64,000 bases of DNA from Malus domestica (taxonomy: Eukaryota; Streptophyta; Magnoliopsida; Rosales; Rosaceae), in the NCBI RefSeq assembly GCF_042453785.1, contig NC_091671.1, positions 12,098,001 through 12,162,000 of the forward strand, read 5' to 3'. Under the pieces are notes generated by a model, which was given only the letters and a program-made list of their open reading frames with translations, ran no database searches and was not told the DNA's origin. The position numbers and the translations under genes are program-made. Below, piece by piece: positions 46,863 through 59,807 of this stretch; within the stretch, counting starts at the first letter, position 1, and the number at the start of each line of letters is the position of its first letter.

Positions 46863-49235
46863 TCATTTGAAAAGCTCACTCCCAAGAGTCACAGCACCTA
46901 TCTCCTCATCAACTTCTATGTGAAAATGGCTACTTTCTCTCCCCCGATGGATTCGTTCTAGCTCCTCCACAACAATCTGCATCTGCGGCCTTCGTTCGCT
47001 ACCATCTACACACATCAATGCCAGCTCCATCATCTGTTTCGCAGTTTGCCTCGACTTGTCACCTAAAGTTTTGTCAACAAATCTGTCTAAATCCTTGCAA
47101 TCCTTTGCCTACGAAAGCAAACGGAACTTGATAATAAATGAAAGGGTTGAAAGGGTAACTATATAGGCTGCACTTCGCTTTGTTGCTTTCTTTTTTTGTT
47201 TACAGTTGTGCCACACAAGCAGATCTTAAGAACGAACGAAAAGTTTACTTCTTTGAATGACAAACTTGTAAGTACGTGAAGTCAGTGAAGTTTCATAACT
47301 ACGCATAAATGCATGTATAATGATGAAAGCCCATCCAAAATATGTAACTCGTAACGCGAGCACATGATCTTGTAAATGATAGAGTGAATGCACTGTTCAG
47401 AACCAACAACTCTCTCTCCCTCTCCACAACCTTTTGATCTCAGAATCTCTCACACTCTCTAAATTCTTTGTTTAAGAGCTCTTCAGTTACGTCACTTGAT
47501 CTTATCCAAAAAGGATCAGAAAAACCTGCAAGCTACTCTAGGATCTTGAGAATATCCATTATATTAGGGAGAGCTTCAGCCATCATTTTGCTTGCCTTAG
47601 AGAAGTGAGGTGTCCATCCACATAAAGACGTGTGGAGTGCAAGAGTGTAGAAGGTGAGGTGTTTTGCATTAAACGCACCTTTCTTCAGTGTATGAAAAAG
47701 AACAGCCAAGTTCCTGATGGCCTATGCCTAAAATGTAAACGATATGGCTCTAAAGAGTAAAGACGGGGGATTAAGAAGTTATCATTAGGGCAAGATACAG
47801 ATATATACCTGCAATATTAAATTATCCACTGAGTTCAACTGGTTTCTTGCATTCGCTTCACGTCCACTGACCAATTCCAGCAAGAAGACCCCGAAACTGT
47901 AAACATCACTTCTCTCTGAAAACTTCTTTGATGAATCTAACCTATAGGAGGAAAAAAAAGAGTAGATTAGATATAGACATTATCAATAAATCAATCTAAA
48001 CACAAAAACCATAGTTCTAGAATGAATGATATCTGAAGTTTTTGCTAAATTGATTGTCAGGCATATTTCGTTAAGAGTAGATTAGCATACTTCCTTATGA
48101 TTGGAAGATGAAGATATCCGAAGTTTTTTTCTTCAATCGAATTAGTCAACTTAAAATTCGAAGCAACTTCCACTATAAGAACTAGAGGCGCAACTTGATG
48201 AAGCACTCAGAAGCAGATTGCTACTGGCTGCTCAACGTAGTACTAGAAGAAAGTTAAATCATATTACCGTAATACAATCAACTTCTAATCTTGATTTTGG
48301 CACTCAAATGGTTATAGAACTCGACATAAGTTCTGTTAGGGCAGTATAATTTACAACGGGGGTGGAACCTGCTGAATTGCATCAGATGCTAGGAGGGGAA
48401 AAGAATATCCAGTAGCATTGCGAGAAGTCACTTTCTGTAGTCTAGTTATTAAAAGTACGCATTATTCTGATGGTGATGCTACGGCAACTAGCCACCATAA
48501 CGAAGTATGCTTGTCGGGCAAATCCATGAGAAAATTTAACTAAGGTTACTTTCTGCTAAATTGACTTAAAGAAGCATAGAATTATAAAATAGAGCGACCA
48601 AAGGGTACTGTTAAGTGCTAGATTGTTTTTGCCAATCTAGATCGCTTAACGTGCGAAAACGACCTGCAAGGAATTGACAGAGGAATCTTTGGAGAATAAG
48701 TTGGACGAGGAAACTTACTCTTATATTCCTCGCAGGCAATTCTTGCACATCAAGCAACCTTGATCGTTAGTGACAAATAGCCTTACAGGCACAAAGAGGT
48801 GCTATCCGCATCTACAGACTTAGCACTTTAAAGATAAGATTACATACTCTGGGTCAACAAAGCAATCAACGGCTGAAGATGAGCCAGCATGATGACCCAC
48901 TAGCAATTTGGTTAGTCCATAATCAGACACCTTGGCAGTAAAGTTTTCGTCCAGAAGAACGTTGCTTGTTCTAAAATGCATGTGCAGAAGAGGAGGCACC
49001 AAACTGCGAAGGTGTGCAAGTCCTTGTGCAAAATAAATGAAAGAGGAAAGTTCAATTATTTTATGCAAAAGAGACTTGCTGAAAGAACTTGAAGCAGGTG
49101 ATGTACCTTTGGCTGCACCCAAAGCAATCGATAGCCTTTGCCTTATGCCCAACCTTCCAATAGGCAAACCTTCAGCATCTGCATAATTATGTTGTTAAAG
49201 AGGGGGAGAGAGAGAACGAAAGAGAGTGAAAGTGT

Positions 49236-49270
<35 letters not shown>

Positions 49271-51893
49271 CGTATAGATGATTCCCAACATTTCCATTTG
49301 GAAGATAGTCATATACAAGTAACTGTTGAGTGGCATCTTGACAATAACCAATAAGCCTGAGAATATGCATGTGGTTGACACGAGCTACGTGCTTCACCTG
49401 TATCGGATCAAAAGAAGTCAGAATACTCAGAAGTTGCTACGAAACGATATTCTAGGCACTACCTCACTAAGAAAGTTATGGTTTACTAGGTAAGATATAT
49501 GAATCGGAACTTGCATACCTCATGAAAGAAATACTGAGTTGGGGCATGTAGGCGTCTCTTGATAGCTACAATAGTCCCATCTTGAAGCAATCCCTTGTAA
49601 ACCAAACCAAATCTACCTTGGCTTATGATATTAGTTTCACTGAAATTGCACGTCGCTTGCTCCAATTCCAATATGGTGAGTTGCCTCAAGTTTGGTGCAC
49701 TGTAAGGAGAATGAGCAATGGCGTAGGGAGATGCGTCCCCTCTTTCCCACTGAACTGAAGGAAATCAAAGAAACCAAATCACAAAACTTAACCAGTGAGC
49801 CAAACCACGACCTTAACAGATAGAAACACCAGTTAATATTCTTGTACAACATTATCAATCGAGCATGAAATAACTTCGCTTCATTTTCAGTCACATCCTA
49901 CTGTTACGTCTGTAATTTTTTAATACAGCGTCGATGATAGAGAGTACTTTTATACAAAAGTGACGTATACTAGGATTGAATTCTACGAGACGCACCTCAT
50001 AATGCCAACTGTGGACCTTCTAGCTAGGAGGATTCCCCCCATTTTTTATTCTTTTTGGGTTAATTAGAATGCATAGTGGTTAAATACAGATAATCAAAAC
50101 ACATAGATGCTTTGCTCCCTTTCCTAGAAGAAACGAATTGATTTATCTCGAGGACCTGTTTGTGAAACACCAACTTGAGAAAGGCATGTCCATATTGTAC
50201 CAGAGTGGTGTGTGTGGCCAGAAACTCATATTACTTAGCCCAGTGCTGTTTCAATTTTGAAGCCTTCGAAACTGTGTCTGTAAAGTTGTATTGTTCATCA
50301 TTTGACTTAACAAGAATACGCAAGGCAACTGCTATTTCACATGTTTTATGTCGTTCCTCTTTCAATAAACTGCCCTGAAGGCTGAAGGCATATGCAATGC
50401 AAGGAATCCAAGGAATTCTTTGGCTAATGATCAATGCAGTTAGATGTATCCTCATTTGAGTCATTTTACATCCTTTCCGGGACTGAAAATTTCCTCAAAT
50501 GGTTATGAGCTAACTTACCAGGGGGTGATGGTGCAGATGACACTGTCTCAGATGTTTGCCTAGTTAATCTTTTTACACGCATCAAGCAGATGTAAACGAG
50601 CATCACTACGATAATCACAAGCAGAGTGGCAACAACTCCACCAATAATTGCTGCAACTTTTGGTTTTGTTGAATGGTTACCACGAACTTTTTCCACAGGT
50701 GTGAGTGTTGGAGTTCCATTATCCCCATCAACTATGGCTGCTATCCTCCTGCTTCTTGGTTTATGGTGCTCTTTTTGTAGTTGAATTGAAGAGTGTGTAA
50801 CGAAAAGTCTTGGAACAAAAGGTGGCAAACTGACTGCGTTAGCCCACAGGGGAATTGAACAGATACCAGAAAACCCGTTGGAAGTATAACATCAAAGGTA
50901 CTTGCAATATACGTCAGAGCTCAAAAGGTTAGGTCCATATCTATAAAAAATTATTTTAGACGTGTATGGATTAACTTTTTGGCTAGTTTCAATATATGTT
51001 CAGCACAAGTGCTGATGTGCATTACTACAAAACTTTAATTTGTAGTTAATTTCCTGGCAGTAATCAAGTTATTCGCTTGCGTCTTATATTAATGCTATGA
51101 AGGCAACAATTGTTCTACTTTGAATATGTTTGATGAATCATCATATACTATTTACTTCTGCACTGCTAGAGAGAGAGAGAGAGAGAGAGAGCATACAAAG
51201 AAACAACACACGGGTCCTTCAGTTTATGACAGTAGACAATTTTCCATTGTGTTAGACAAGGACATCTTCCAATTCGACCGTTGAGTAGTTGAGGGCTTCC
51301 ACCATCGCTCTTGAAAGTTAGTAGAGCTTCAGCTATGCGTTTCAGAGAGGGAAACAAAACAATAAAAAATCAGCGTTCTTCGAAATGGCAATCGCAATGA
51401 AGATTAAGCAAAGTAAGAATATGACAGCCTAAACATCATGCACATTTTGCGTCAATCGCATGCCTAGCCAAACCATTTCGAACATGAAAAAAACCGTATC
51501 CTTTCAGACCAAAAAATAAACAAATGAGAAGAGAAATTGCAGCATAGCTGTTTAAAAGGAATTCCGAAATCCAAAACAATTATAAACACCGTTTACATAT
51601 TCAATACAGCATATCAAGGAGGAGAGAAATTTGATCCTATGACTCAAATAAGGGGCACAAGCAGACGTGACAATAACCAAGTTGGCTAGAGCAACATGAT
51701 CCCGCTCTGCATCCAAGTTCGAATCCCCTTTCCCGCATTTAGATTAGATTAGAATACCGCTTGAATAAAAAATAGATAGAGTAAAAGTACCGTAAACTTT
51801 GTAGCTTGTTCTGCTGGGTTCCAAAAGATGGATGAGAATAAGCAGAGGCAGCTGTTGCCACCAGAACAAGCGCATTGTCAATAAACCCAACAT
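46863..51893 (-). CDS. Receptor-like protein with pseudokinase domain and reduced ectodomain
   Basis: Exons supported (high to low): 51893-51791 (signal peptide, [20 protein letters not shown]), 51332 to about 51200 ([12 protein letters not shown]..., Cys-containing), about 50843-50519 (membrane helix [20 protein letters not shown]), 49754-49519, 49397-49271, 49178-49107, 49022-48848, 47941 to about 47810, 47108-46863. The kinase keeps the VAIK lysine (GTIVAIKRR). However, the glycine loop reads SQGRFGLV, the catalytic HRD-x-K reads HMHFRTSN, and DFG reads DYG. With no catalytic Asp it should be catalytically dead, acting as a scaffold or co-receptor. Leucine-rich repeats expected in relatives between signal and membrane helix are missing; the splicing of exons 2 and 3 is uncertain, so loss of ectodomain sequence or partial decay is possible. 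A plasma membrane location is inferred. Confidence 0.75.
49230..49267. repeat. (GA)n microsatellite in a receptor-like gene intron
   Basis: About 18 AG units between the exons at 49107-49178 and 49271-49397, almost touching the donor of the upstream exon. Confidence 0.9.
51674..51775 (+). mobile_element. tRNA-derived SINE in the first intron of the receptor-like gene
   Basis: GTTGGCTAGAGCAACATGAT gives an A-box, and CAAGTTCGAATCC about 25 bases later gives a B-box, followed by a short noncoding body and an A-rich end (AATAAAAAATAG). This is the head of a plant SINE inserted antisense to the gene. Target duplication was not resolved. Confidence 0.55.
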
Positions 51894-52253
51894 TTCGTTC
51901 ACACTTGGCAGACAAAATCACAAAAATCCCACATCCCAAGGGATTCCCATGGGAATCTCAAAAACATCTGCATGAACAAGTTCAAAACTTGGGAGCTGCT
52001 CAAGTCCTCAAAACCCAGGTAGTGAATGTGAATGACGATAATTGATAGAGAACGTGGTGTGCTTTTCCCTCGGGTTTTTCACTTTTCACCTTAAAATAAA
52101 AAGCCGCTTTTTCTCACAGGGCTTTCTGCTTCTGCTGTTCATAAAATCTAGGATTCTCAGGAAAACAATGAGAACCCAAGTTTCAAAATCTTTTAAAGAT
52201 TTTCGGCCTTTTGACACGACAAAAAAAAAAAGAACAGTGAAAGAGAGATACTA

Positions 52254-52870
52254 AAGAGATTTTCAATACTTCCACTTTATATTTTTTGCATAATATTTTA
52301 TAAAATTGACACGATAATTGACGTTAAATTGTGAGTTGTTAGAAAGCTAATAGGATGTCTCACTTTAAAGGTGTCCTTAGCATTCCTCACAATGAAAAAA
52401 TAGTACATGTATACAGACAAAGATTATTTAACGCAAAGCTAAAGTGTGACTAAATGGGTCTGCACTTCATTGTTAGAGAACATGTTTATTGTTTTTTTCC
52501 TTCCACATGTCAAGGAAAAGTCACCATTGCCATAATCAAAGGCGGTTTTAAGGGAGCGAAAAATGCAATCGCACACAGCTTCAAATTTAAAAGAGCTTCA
52601 AAAAAAATTTGTCATCTAATATTGATATATCCTTTGCATTTCTCATAGTGAAACAATAGTACATATATACTGACAAAAATTAGTTAACACAAAGCTAAAG
52701 TGTGAATTAATAGGGCTAGCACTTCATTGTTAGAGCACGTTAACAGTTTTTTTTATTCCACATGTCAAGGAAGAGTCACCATTGCCACTGTTTTTTTTCT
52801 TCCACAGGTTCCAAATTTGAAAGGGCTTCAAAAAAAAAAATATTTTTGTTTTTAAAGTAGATATAGAGAG
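52254..52870 (+). repeat. Tandem duplication of about 260 bp
   Basis: A stretch with AACGCAAAGCTAAAGTGTGA, TGCACTTCATTGTTAGAG and CCACATGTCAAGGAA at 52405-52535 recurs at 52663-52785, with about 85 percent identity. It lies upstream of the receptor-like gene and has no coding capacity. Confidence 0.75.
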
Positions 52871-54000
52871 GAAGACAATAACAGCATCCTCAATTGGGGC
52901 TTTATCCTCTATGAGGCTACTACATTTTAAGCCTTAGTGAGAAATTTCATCTCCAATGAGCCGGAAAATGGGTCTACATCCACCACTTGGGCTAGCAACT
53001 TCTTTTCTTGGGTAGCATAAATTTAAGCTACATCTAGGCCAAAAAATAGTGGGTCCATGAGAAAAGTAGCAACTCATGTAAGCCAAATTCTATCTCTCCC
53101 TCCACTTGTGAATACGCTCTCATTTTATTCTTTTCTTTTTTAATTCTTTTTTCTTACATGTTTTTGTTCCAAAGATCCTCCTACATTTTGTTTGTATGCT
53201 TAATGTTTAAGACATAAAATGATATAAGCTATTCTACAAAAAGGCTCACTTTTATTAATCTAAAAATTTAGATTTCCCCTTAAAACCTTAACACATCAAA
53301 TATATTTTTTCCGACTTAAACCCGTTTATTGGGTTTTAACAAAAAAAAAATCATTAAATTTTCTTTATGACTCAGATTACAAAATTTTATATTCCTAAAA
53401 TGCCCCTTATCATGTGATGAAACATTTGATTGTGTTTGTTTGTAATTTGGCTAATTAATGATTGTTTTAAATTCCATAAGAATTAAAATTTCAAGTGGAT
53501 TTAACGTTCATGGGCATTGGTGGGTGAAATTTTCAAATAATTTTTTTCAAATTTGTATGATACTAATTTACCAATTGGTACTAGGTAAATTGTTGTGTTG
53601 TACCTGAAAATCAAATTATATTACAGACCGAAGTGGAGGTTTGTATCTTTCAACATATGAGATTGAGATAAGAGAATCTAATCCAACGAATAATTCATAA
53701 ATGATGAAATCTAATTTTGTCAGAATTAGAACTTTTTTATGTTGAAATGTTCATAAAAAAAATTAAGATAACACGTTCAAAAATCAACTTAAGAAAAGTT
53801 AACATAAAAAAAAAATTTATCGCATGATCAAATTACTACATAAATATATATATAGCCTCATATAGAGCCCGAAAGAAATAACCCTTCATTGGAAGAGATT
53901 CTTTTATAAAGCCCCAAATATTTCTCGGAGCTCTAAAATTGGCTATATCCATCACTTTTACGACCCCATATAGAGCCCCTCACTAAGAATGCTAAGGGAG
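52871..54000. repeat. AT-rich region with inverted related segments
   Basis: GGGGCTTTATCCTCTATGAGG near 52897 and CCTCATATAGAGCCC near 53856 are inverted relatives, and TTAGTGAG/CTCACTAA occur near both edges (about 52936 and 53980). This could be a nonautonomous DNA transposon of about 1.1 kb; ends and target duplication were not established. No gene is seen. Confidence 0.35.
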
Positions 54001-54795
54001 AACGTAAGCGTGGGGATTTGGGAGAGAGGGGAGTGAGGTTTATTTCTTGTGTTTTGACTTTGTTGAGGTCCCTTGTGTGGGTTAACATCCGAAACAGAAT
54101 TCTTCTCCCAGAAAAGCAGCCAAACACATACATAATGAATGACGTGACATACAAAATACATTCCAAGTAAGTCCGCATTTCCTATGACATAAGAACAGTT
54201 AGTTCTTCAAAAACCGACTTTCTTGGCCTCTTTCAGTCTTCACATTTGTTTCCCGTCCCAGATTACTATAGAGCATTAAATTATTGGTTGTTCAAAATTT
54301 AGGAAATTCAGGAAATTCAAATCATAATGTGTTGCTTTATGGAGAATTGGAAATGATTACGACAAATTGTTATGTGAGATATCAATTGTTAAAGTAAGTA
54401 GGTCTCACAATGCGTCAACAGTTGACAATCATTCATGTGCCGGCTAAACGATTGCTACTTGCACTTGCACAACTCTTATAGAGATTCATAAGAGGTTTTA
54501 GATGTAAGTCTTTGTCAATTTATATAGAAAATGAGCATGTCATGTGTACTTTTTCATGTGCCATTACATTTATTAGTTACTAGCTTTCATGCACGTGTAG
54601 AATGTATATTTTGAATAACGGCGTGCTACACGTGACGTACACGTTTTAAATCTATTTATATACGTAAATTGACAAAAGGAAAGTCAAATATTTGAAGTAA
54701 ATGAATAATCTTAGATCATGCTAAAAGGAACCCATCATAAACCAACTAAAGTAGATGAATTCACATAATAAAATCAATCTCTATAGAATTTACAT
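54001..54795. other. AT-rich intergenic DNA
   Basis: No gene or defined element seen. It leads into the 220-bp tandem array. Confidence 0.5.
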
Positions 54796-55745
54796 TAAGA
54801 ATAGAGAAAATAATATTTAATAAACAATTGATGGAATCACATTATTGCTAGCCCATTATAAGGCTAAGCACACCCCTCCCCCTTAGTGTAGATAATATCG
54901 TTTGTTAAAAAAACAATCATTTGACAACTTGTTAAAAAAAACAATCATTTGACAACTAATTTAATCACATTATTATCTGCGTGCAAAAAACCTTTTTTAT
55001 AACCGGCGTTACACGTCTCTTAAGATGTTTTGAACGTGTTTAAAAAAATATTTAATAAACAATTGATTGAATCACATTATTGCTAGTATATTGTGAGGCT
55101 AAGCCCACACATCCCCCTTAGTATAGATAATATCATTTGTTAAAAAAAATAATCATTTGACAACTAATTTAATGTAATTTAATCATATTATTATCTGCGT
55201 GCGAAATACATTTTTTATAACTGACATTACACGCCTCTTAAGATGTTTTGAACGTGTTTAAAAATAGAGAAAATAATATTTAATAAACAACTGATTGAAT
55301 CACATTATTGCTAGCTCATTGTGAAAATAAGCCCACCCCCTCCCCCTTAGTGTAGATAATATCATTTGTTACAAAAAAAAAAACAATCATTTTACAACTA
55401 ATTTAATCACATTATTATCCGCTTGCGAAAGACTTTTTTTATAATTTGCATTACACGCCTCTTAAGATGTTTTGAACGTGTTTAAAATAAATAAAAAATA
55501 ATATTTAATAAACAACTGATTGAATTACATTATTGTTAGTCCATTGTGAGGCTAAACCCACCCCCTCCCCCTTAGTGTATATAATATCATTTGTTAAAAA
55601 AAATAATCATTTGACAACTTATTTAATCACATTATTATCCGCTTGCGAATGACTTTTTTTATAACCGGCATTACACGCCTCTTAAGATGTTTTGAACATG
55701 TTTAAAAATAGAGAAATTGAATCATATTATTGCTAGCCTATTGTG
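54796..55745 (+). repeat. Tandem array with period about 220 bp
   Basis: Four and a fraction units are seen. The landmark CTCTTAAGATGTTTTGAAC starts its TTAAG at 55020, 55238, 55462 and 55682 (spacings 218, 224, 220). Each unit also holds AATAATATTTAATAAACAA, CACCCCCTCCCCCTTAGTGT and AATCATTTGACAACTAATTT. It is noncoding and AT-rich. Confidence 0.9.
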
Positions 55746-56319
55746 ATGTACTACTTAAAAAAACAAACAAACAAACAACAAACCACAAAAAAATAAATTA
55801 TTAAAAAAATACTATTAAAATGACAAAAATGACTTTACCTTATTTGATGCATTATTTTGGGATGCCTTTGAAGTTTTTTTGTCTTGGGGGTGTTTTGTCC
55901 AAATATTTTTGTTGAAGCTTGGTGACAATAAAATCACTATTCACCTTTTCCATTGGCTTTATATATAGATATATAAAGGGTTTTTGAGTTTACATGATAT
56001 AAGTTGTAGTGAGTCAATGAGGAGATGGGTTAGAACAGTCACTTCAATAAGAGTGGGATTTTAGCCGTTGATGCAAGTGGATCTCATAGTTCTTTAATGG
56101 ATAACAGTTACTCACATGTGTATGGACAACAATTACTAGCAAAACTCTTATAACGAAAAATGACATAGACTTTTTGGACGAAATGTTCTGTCAAATTATA
56201 TATCTTAAATGTACAAGTGAACTTAATTTGAGATTCAAAGAAGAACGCGGAATTGTAATTTTTTTTTTTTCAAAGTAGGAACAAATTTGAGATTGTATCC
56301 TCTGCAAAACAAAAAATTT

Positions 56320-57227
56320 GGGTAAATTACATAGTAACTCCTCAAGTTTAAGGTCTATTACAACCCCATACAACATCTTTAAAACATTTCACTTTCATAC
56401 CTCAAGTACTATTTTATTTCAATATAATATATCCATTAGATTTTCCATCTATTAATCTGTTAAATGCTGATGTGGCTGGCACATTTGTGCCACGTGGCCA
56501 AAAAAATAATTTTTTAATTTTTGTTTTTTAAAAAGCCTAAATCTTCTAAATAAATTTATATAAAAATAATAATAAAAAAAACCCATCTTCATCTTCCCCA
56601 ACCCCCCCTTCCTTACAACCCACCCCTTTCTTCCCCCTCCCGTCTTTCCCAAACCCACCACACCCATCCTCCACGTCCTCCTCCGCACCCACCCTCGCAC
56701 CCACCGCGCACCCACCCTTTTCCCTCCACTACACACCTCACTCCTTAAATCCATACCCATTGGGGAAGATGGGATTTGGGTTGTAGGGAAAGGGAGATGG
56801 TTTTTTCTTTTCTTTTCTTTTCTGGGTTGCAGGTAGTGTGGAGGGGGGCTTGAGTGAGGTGGGTCGCGGGGTTGGGGGGCGCTATGGTGAGGTTGGTCAC
56901 ATAGGGGGGGTGTTGGGGGGAGGGATAATCACTAGGGGTGGGATGGGGGATCTGGGGAAGGGATGATCATTTGGTGGGGGGTGATCGGATCTGGGTTTGG
57001 GTTTTTTTTTTTGGGTTGAAGATTCAATATTTTTTTTTAATTTAAAAAAAAAATTTGCCACATGGCACAAATGTGGTAGCCACATCAACATTTAACGGAT
57101 GGAAAATCTAACGGATGTATTATATTGAAATAAAATAGTGCTTGAGGTATGAAAGTGAAAAGTTTTAAAGATATTGTATGGAGTTGTAATAGACCTCAAA
57201 CATGAGGGGTTACTATGTAATTTACCC
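56320..57227. mobile_element. Mutator-type element with ~200-bp terminal inverted repeats
   Basis: The ends read GGGTAAATTACATAGTAAC and, inverted, GGGTAAATTACATAGTAACC. Inverted identity runs about 200 bp to the GCCACGTGGC/GCCACATGGC block. A 9-bp target duplication AAAAAATTT lies at 56311-56319 and 57228-57236. Size is 908 bp. The interior (56580-57000) is strongly strand-asymmetric: C-rich to the left, G-rich to the right, with many runs of three or more G. No transposase and no convincing captured gene. Confidence 0.9.
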
Positions 57228-57236
57228 AAAAAATTT

Positions 57237-58838
57237 GCTTTCTAAATTTGGAGAAGAACTTACATACAACTAGGACGTCAATATGACACTAACCCAAATT
57301 AATTACTCATGAGTACTTCCACTAGTTGCATGTAATTAAGTTTCTCTCATAAATTTGAGATGGTTGTATAACCAAATTATAACTTCTTCCAAGTTTCAAC
57401 ATCCAACTTCCAACCCAAGTTATGAATTCAACATCAAGGCCGTAAAGATCTTTTGTCTAAGGTTTCCTATATGGTCCTCCAAAGTATGAGACACTCTAGA
57501 GCACCATAAAATTTTTGCAAACTCTAAAATATCAGATACCCCGGAGCATCATAAAACTATTGCAGAATATATTCATTGCAGCGTGTATATATGTACATTC
57601 TCATGTGCCATTGTGTGTATATAGAGAGGGTTTATCTATGGGTTTACGTGCATGATATAAGTACTAGTGAGTTTATGAGGAAGGAGGGTTTTTGCCTTTT
57701 GGGCACCAAGTCATTGTTGGACTGGTCCTGCATAATCCTGCGGTTCATGGAGACGGAGTCCAAAAAGTCTCGAAACCAGCGACAGTCACATGACAATGGG
57801 TGGCTGTGCTGCCGAGCGTTGGCAGAGGGGACTCACATGCAAAACGCCTTCCCTACTTTGTCTGCCCCATTTTCTCAACTTGGGAGAAGTGGAAGGATGA
57901 ACCAATTTGGTCTTACTATCTTTATCCTTGTTTTAAAAAGTTGGTTTTTATGGAAGAAAGAAGCACTCTAGCCCTTTTTTTCCTTCACGCAGGCATTTTT
58001 GGGAGGAGGATTTTAAGATAAACATTTTTAATTATTTGAGTTGCATATCTTTAATTTGGTAGTTCAAAAGTTGCGTTAATTCCTCCGCATCTTTTCAATT
58101 TGGTTTGCTTAAAAACCAAAATGAATGCAGCATCGTAGTTACCATTGAAGTTTAGCTCTAAATTAACTTTCTCACACCACAACTTTCTTACACAACAACT
58201 TTACCAAACAACCAAACAATAAAAAACTTTTTGAAAAAACAAAAGTTGTCTCAAATATTCAACAAGGTCTTACTTTGAAAAGCTAAGAATTTGTAAATAA
58301 GTTTATATGGAGTGCGATTACTTTTTTCCGTTGAAATTAGTTTTAGAGTGAAACCTCAACCTTTTCAAATAGTGCATTCAAAAGAAGATCATTTTAAGAT
58401 AAATAGAGATTCTTGAGATTGTATTCACCTCAAATATGGGCTAACATAACAATGCTCAACCAAAGATTTTAACACGGCATCTTAGAGCCCTTGTGTTATC
58501 TGAAAGCGTTTTTAACCCTCGGAGGATAACTAAATGTGTGTATGGAAATACTTTTAAAATAATAGAAAGTGTTTTTGATGAAAGTTCTTTTAATCAATCT
58601 CGTACCCCGTCTAATACGGGTCAAGATTCTTAACCGGGTTCAGTCGGGTAACGGGTTTGAACCAATCTAATACACTGGGGTTGCCCATAGAGCTTTTTTT
58701 TTTTGGTTGGGCCAGGAGTTGATAAAACCCGGCCCAAATCAGGTCCTCCTCCTTGTCGCCCGACCTGAACAAAATCAGCTACCCACGGCTTCCTCCATCT
58801 GCACAGAAATATGAAGAAATCAAATCATTCAGTCCGCC
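57237..58838. other. Intergenic DNA before the small conserved gene
   Basis: No credible gene. A piece near 57615-57680 (GGTTTACGTGCATGATATAA) resembles 55980-56020, so an old dispersed repeat may be present. 58,600-58,680 holds short CGGGT-rich repeats. Confidence 0.5.
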
Positions 58839-59536
58839 ATGATTAGCGTTCTTGCTCAGGTTCGAAATTACAAATTCGAAAATTTTAATTTCGATTTGTG
58901 GTTTTCTAGTATGAACAAAATTTGAAAAATGCAGGAGCGTCTGCTGGGCGCTGCACTCGGAAGCATACTCACGGGGATCGTTGTGTTCGAGCAGCGCAGG
59001 TGCATCTACAACTCCATTTCCGGCGCCAAACCTCTACGAGTTTCCCAGGTAGTTTCCAATTTCCTTGTTTAATTATTGCGTTACGGCGTCGTGTTTGTGG
59101 CGGCTGAAAACCCTAGCTTTAGTGTGTAAAGTCTTAATCTTGTTGATTTTTAGCCTTTCCCAATCGGTCATATTAACCTGTTGATGAGGTTTTGGGGAGG
59201 ATTAGGATTGCTTAATCAGCATACTTGGCTCATTTGTTGTGGAAATATATTTTGATTATTTTTATCTTATTTTATTTTTATATGATAATCATTTTCTCTA
59301 CATGACCCTGTCAATAACGGGGTGATTCTTAAAACACTAGAAAACTTTTGCAATGAATTGTTTAGCTCCTAGCTTGCTGTGATTGAATTCTAATAATTTC
59401 AACTTTCAAACTTCTGCAGATTGCAGAGCCCATTTTTGGAAGGAAATCTCGTGCAGAGTTGGCGCACCTTTGGAACAAAGCTGTGGACCAGACATTTCGA
59501 CCTGTGATCGAGTCTCTTAGTTCATCTGGATGGTAG
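58839..59536 (+). CDS. Small conserved plant membrane protein, function unknown
   Basis: Three exons, 58839-58859 (MISVLAQ), 58935-59048 and 59420-59536, give 83 aa with clean GT/AG borders and phase 0 junctions. Residues about 10-26 (LLGAALGSILTGIVVFE) form one hydrophobic segment. A basic middle follows, then a well-preserved C-terminus, KAVDQTFRPVIESLSSSGW. I recall single-copy plant proteins of the same size, start (MISVLAQERLLGAALG) and end (SLSSxGW). The length is complete. The short N-terminus and single helix suggest an organelle membrane protein, but nothing in the sequence proves location or role. The first exon of only 21 coding bases is easily missed by gene finders. A retroelement begins 271 bases after the stop. 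Confidence 0.85.
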
Positions 59537-59807
59537 ATATACGCACTGCACTATTTTCGTGACATTAATACGTGCTAAACTGAACTTGCCCCACTTTTGT
59601 ATTTTTGCATATTTTGAGCAACCAGACATTGATTTCAAAGGCATAATAATTTTGCTGGCAAACTATATTTTTATTTTTGAATTTATATCAGTGAATTATG
59701 CTTGTCTTTCTCTTCATGATTCGTGACTTTCAGGATACCTCAAGATGTACGAAAGATAATACAAAAAAGGGAACCCAAATGTTTTGGCCCTTATTGTCAA
59801 ACCAATC

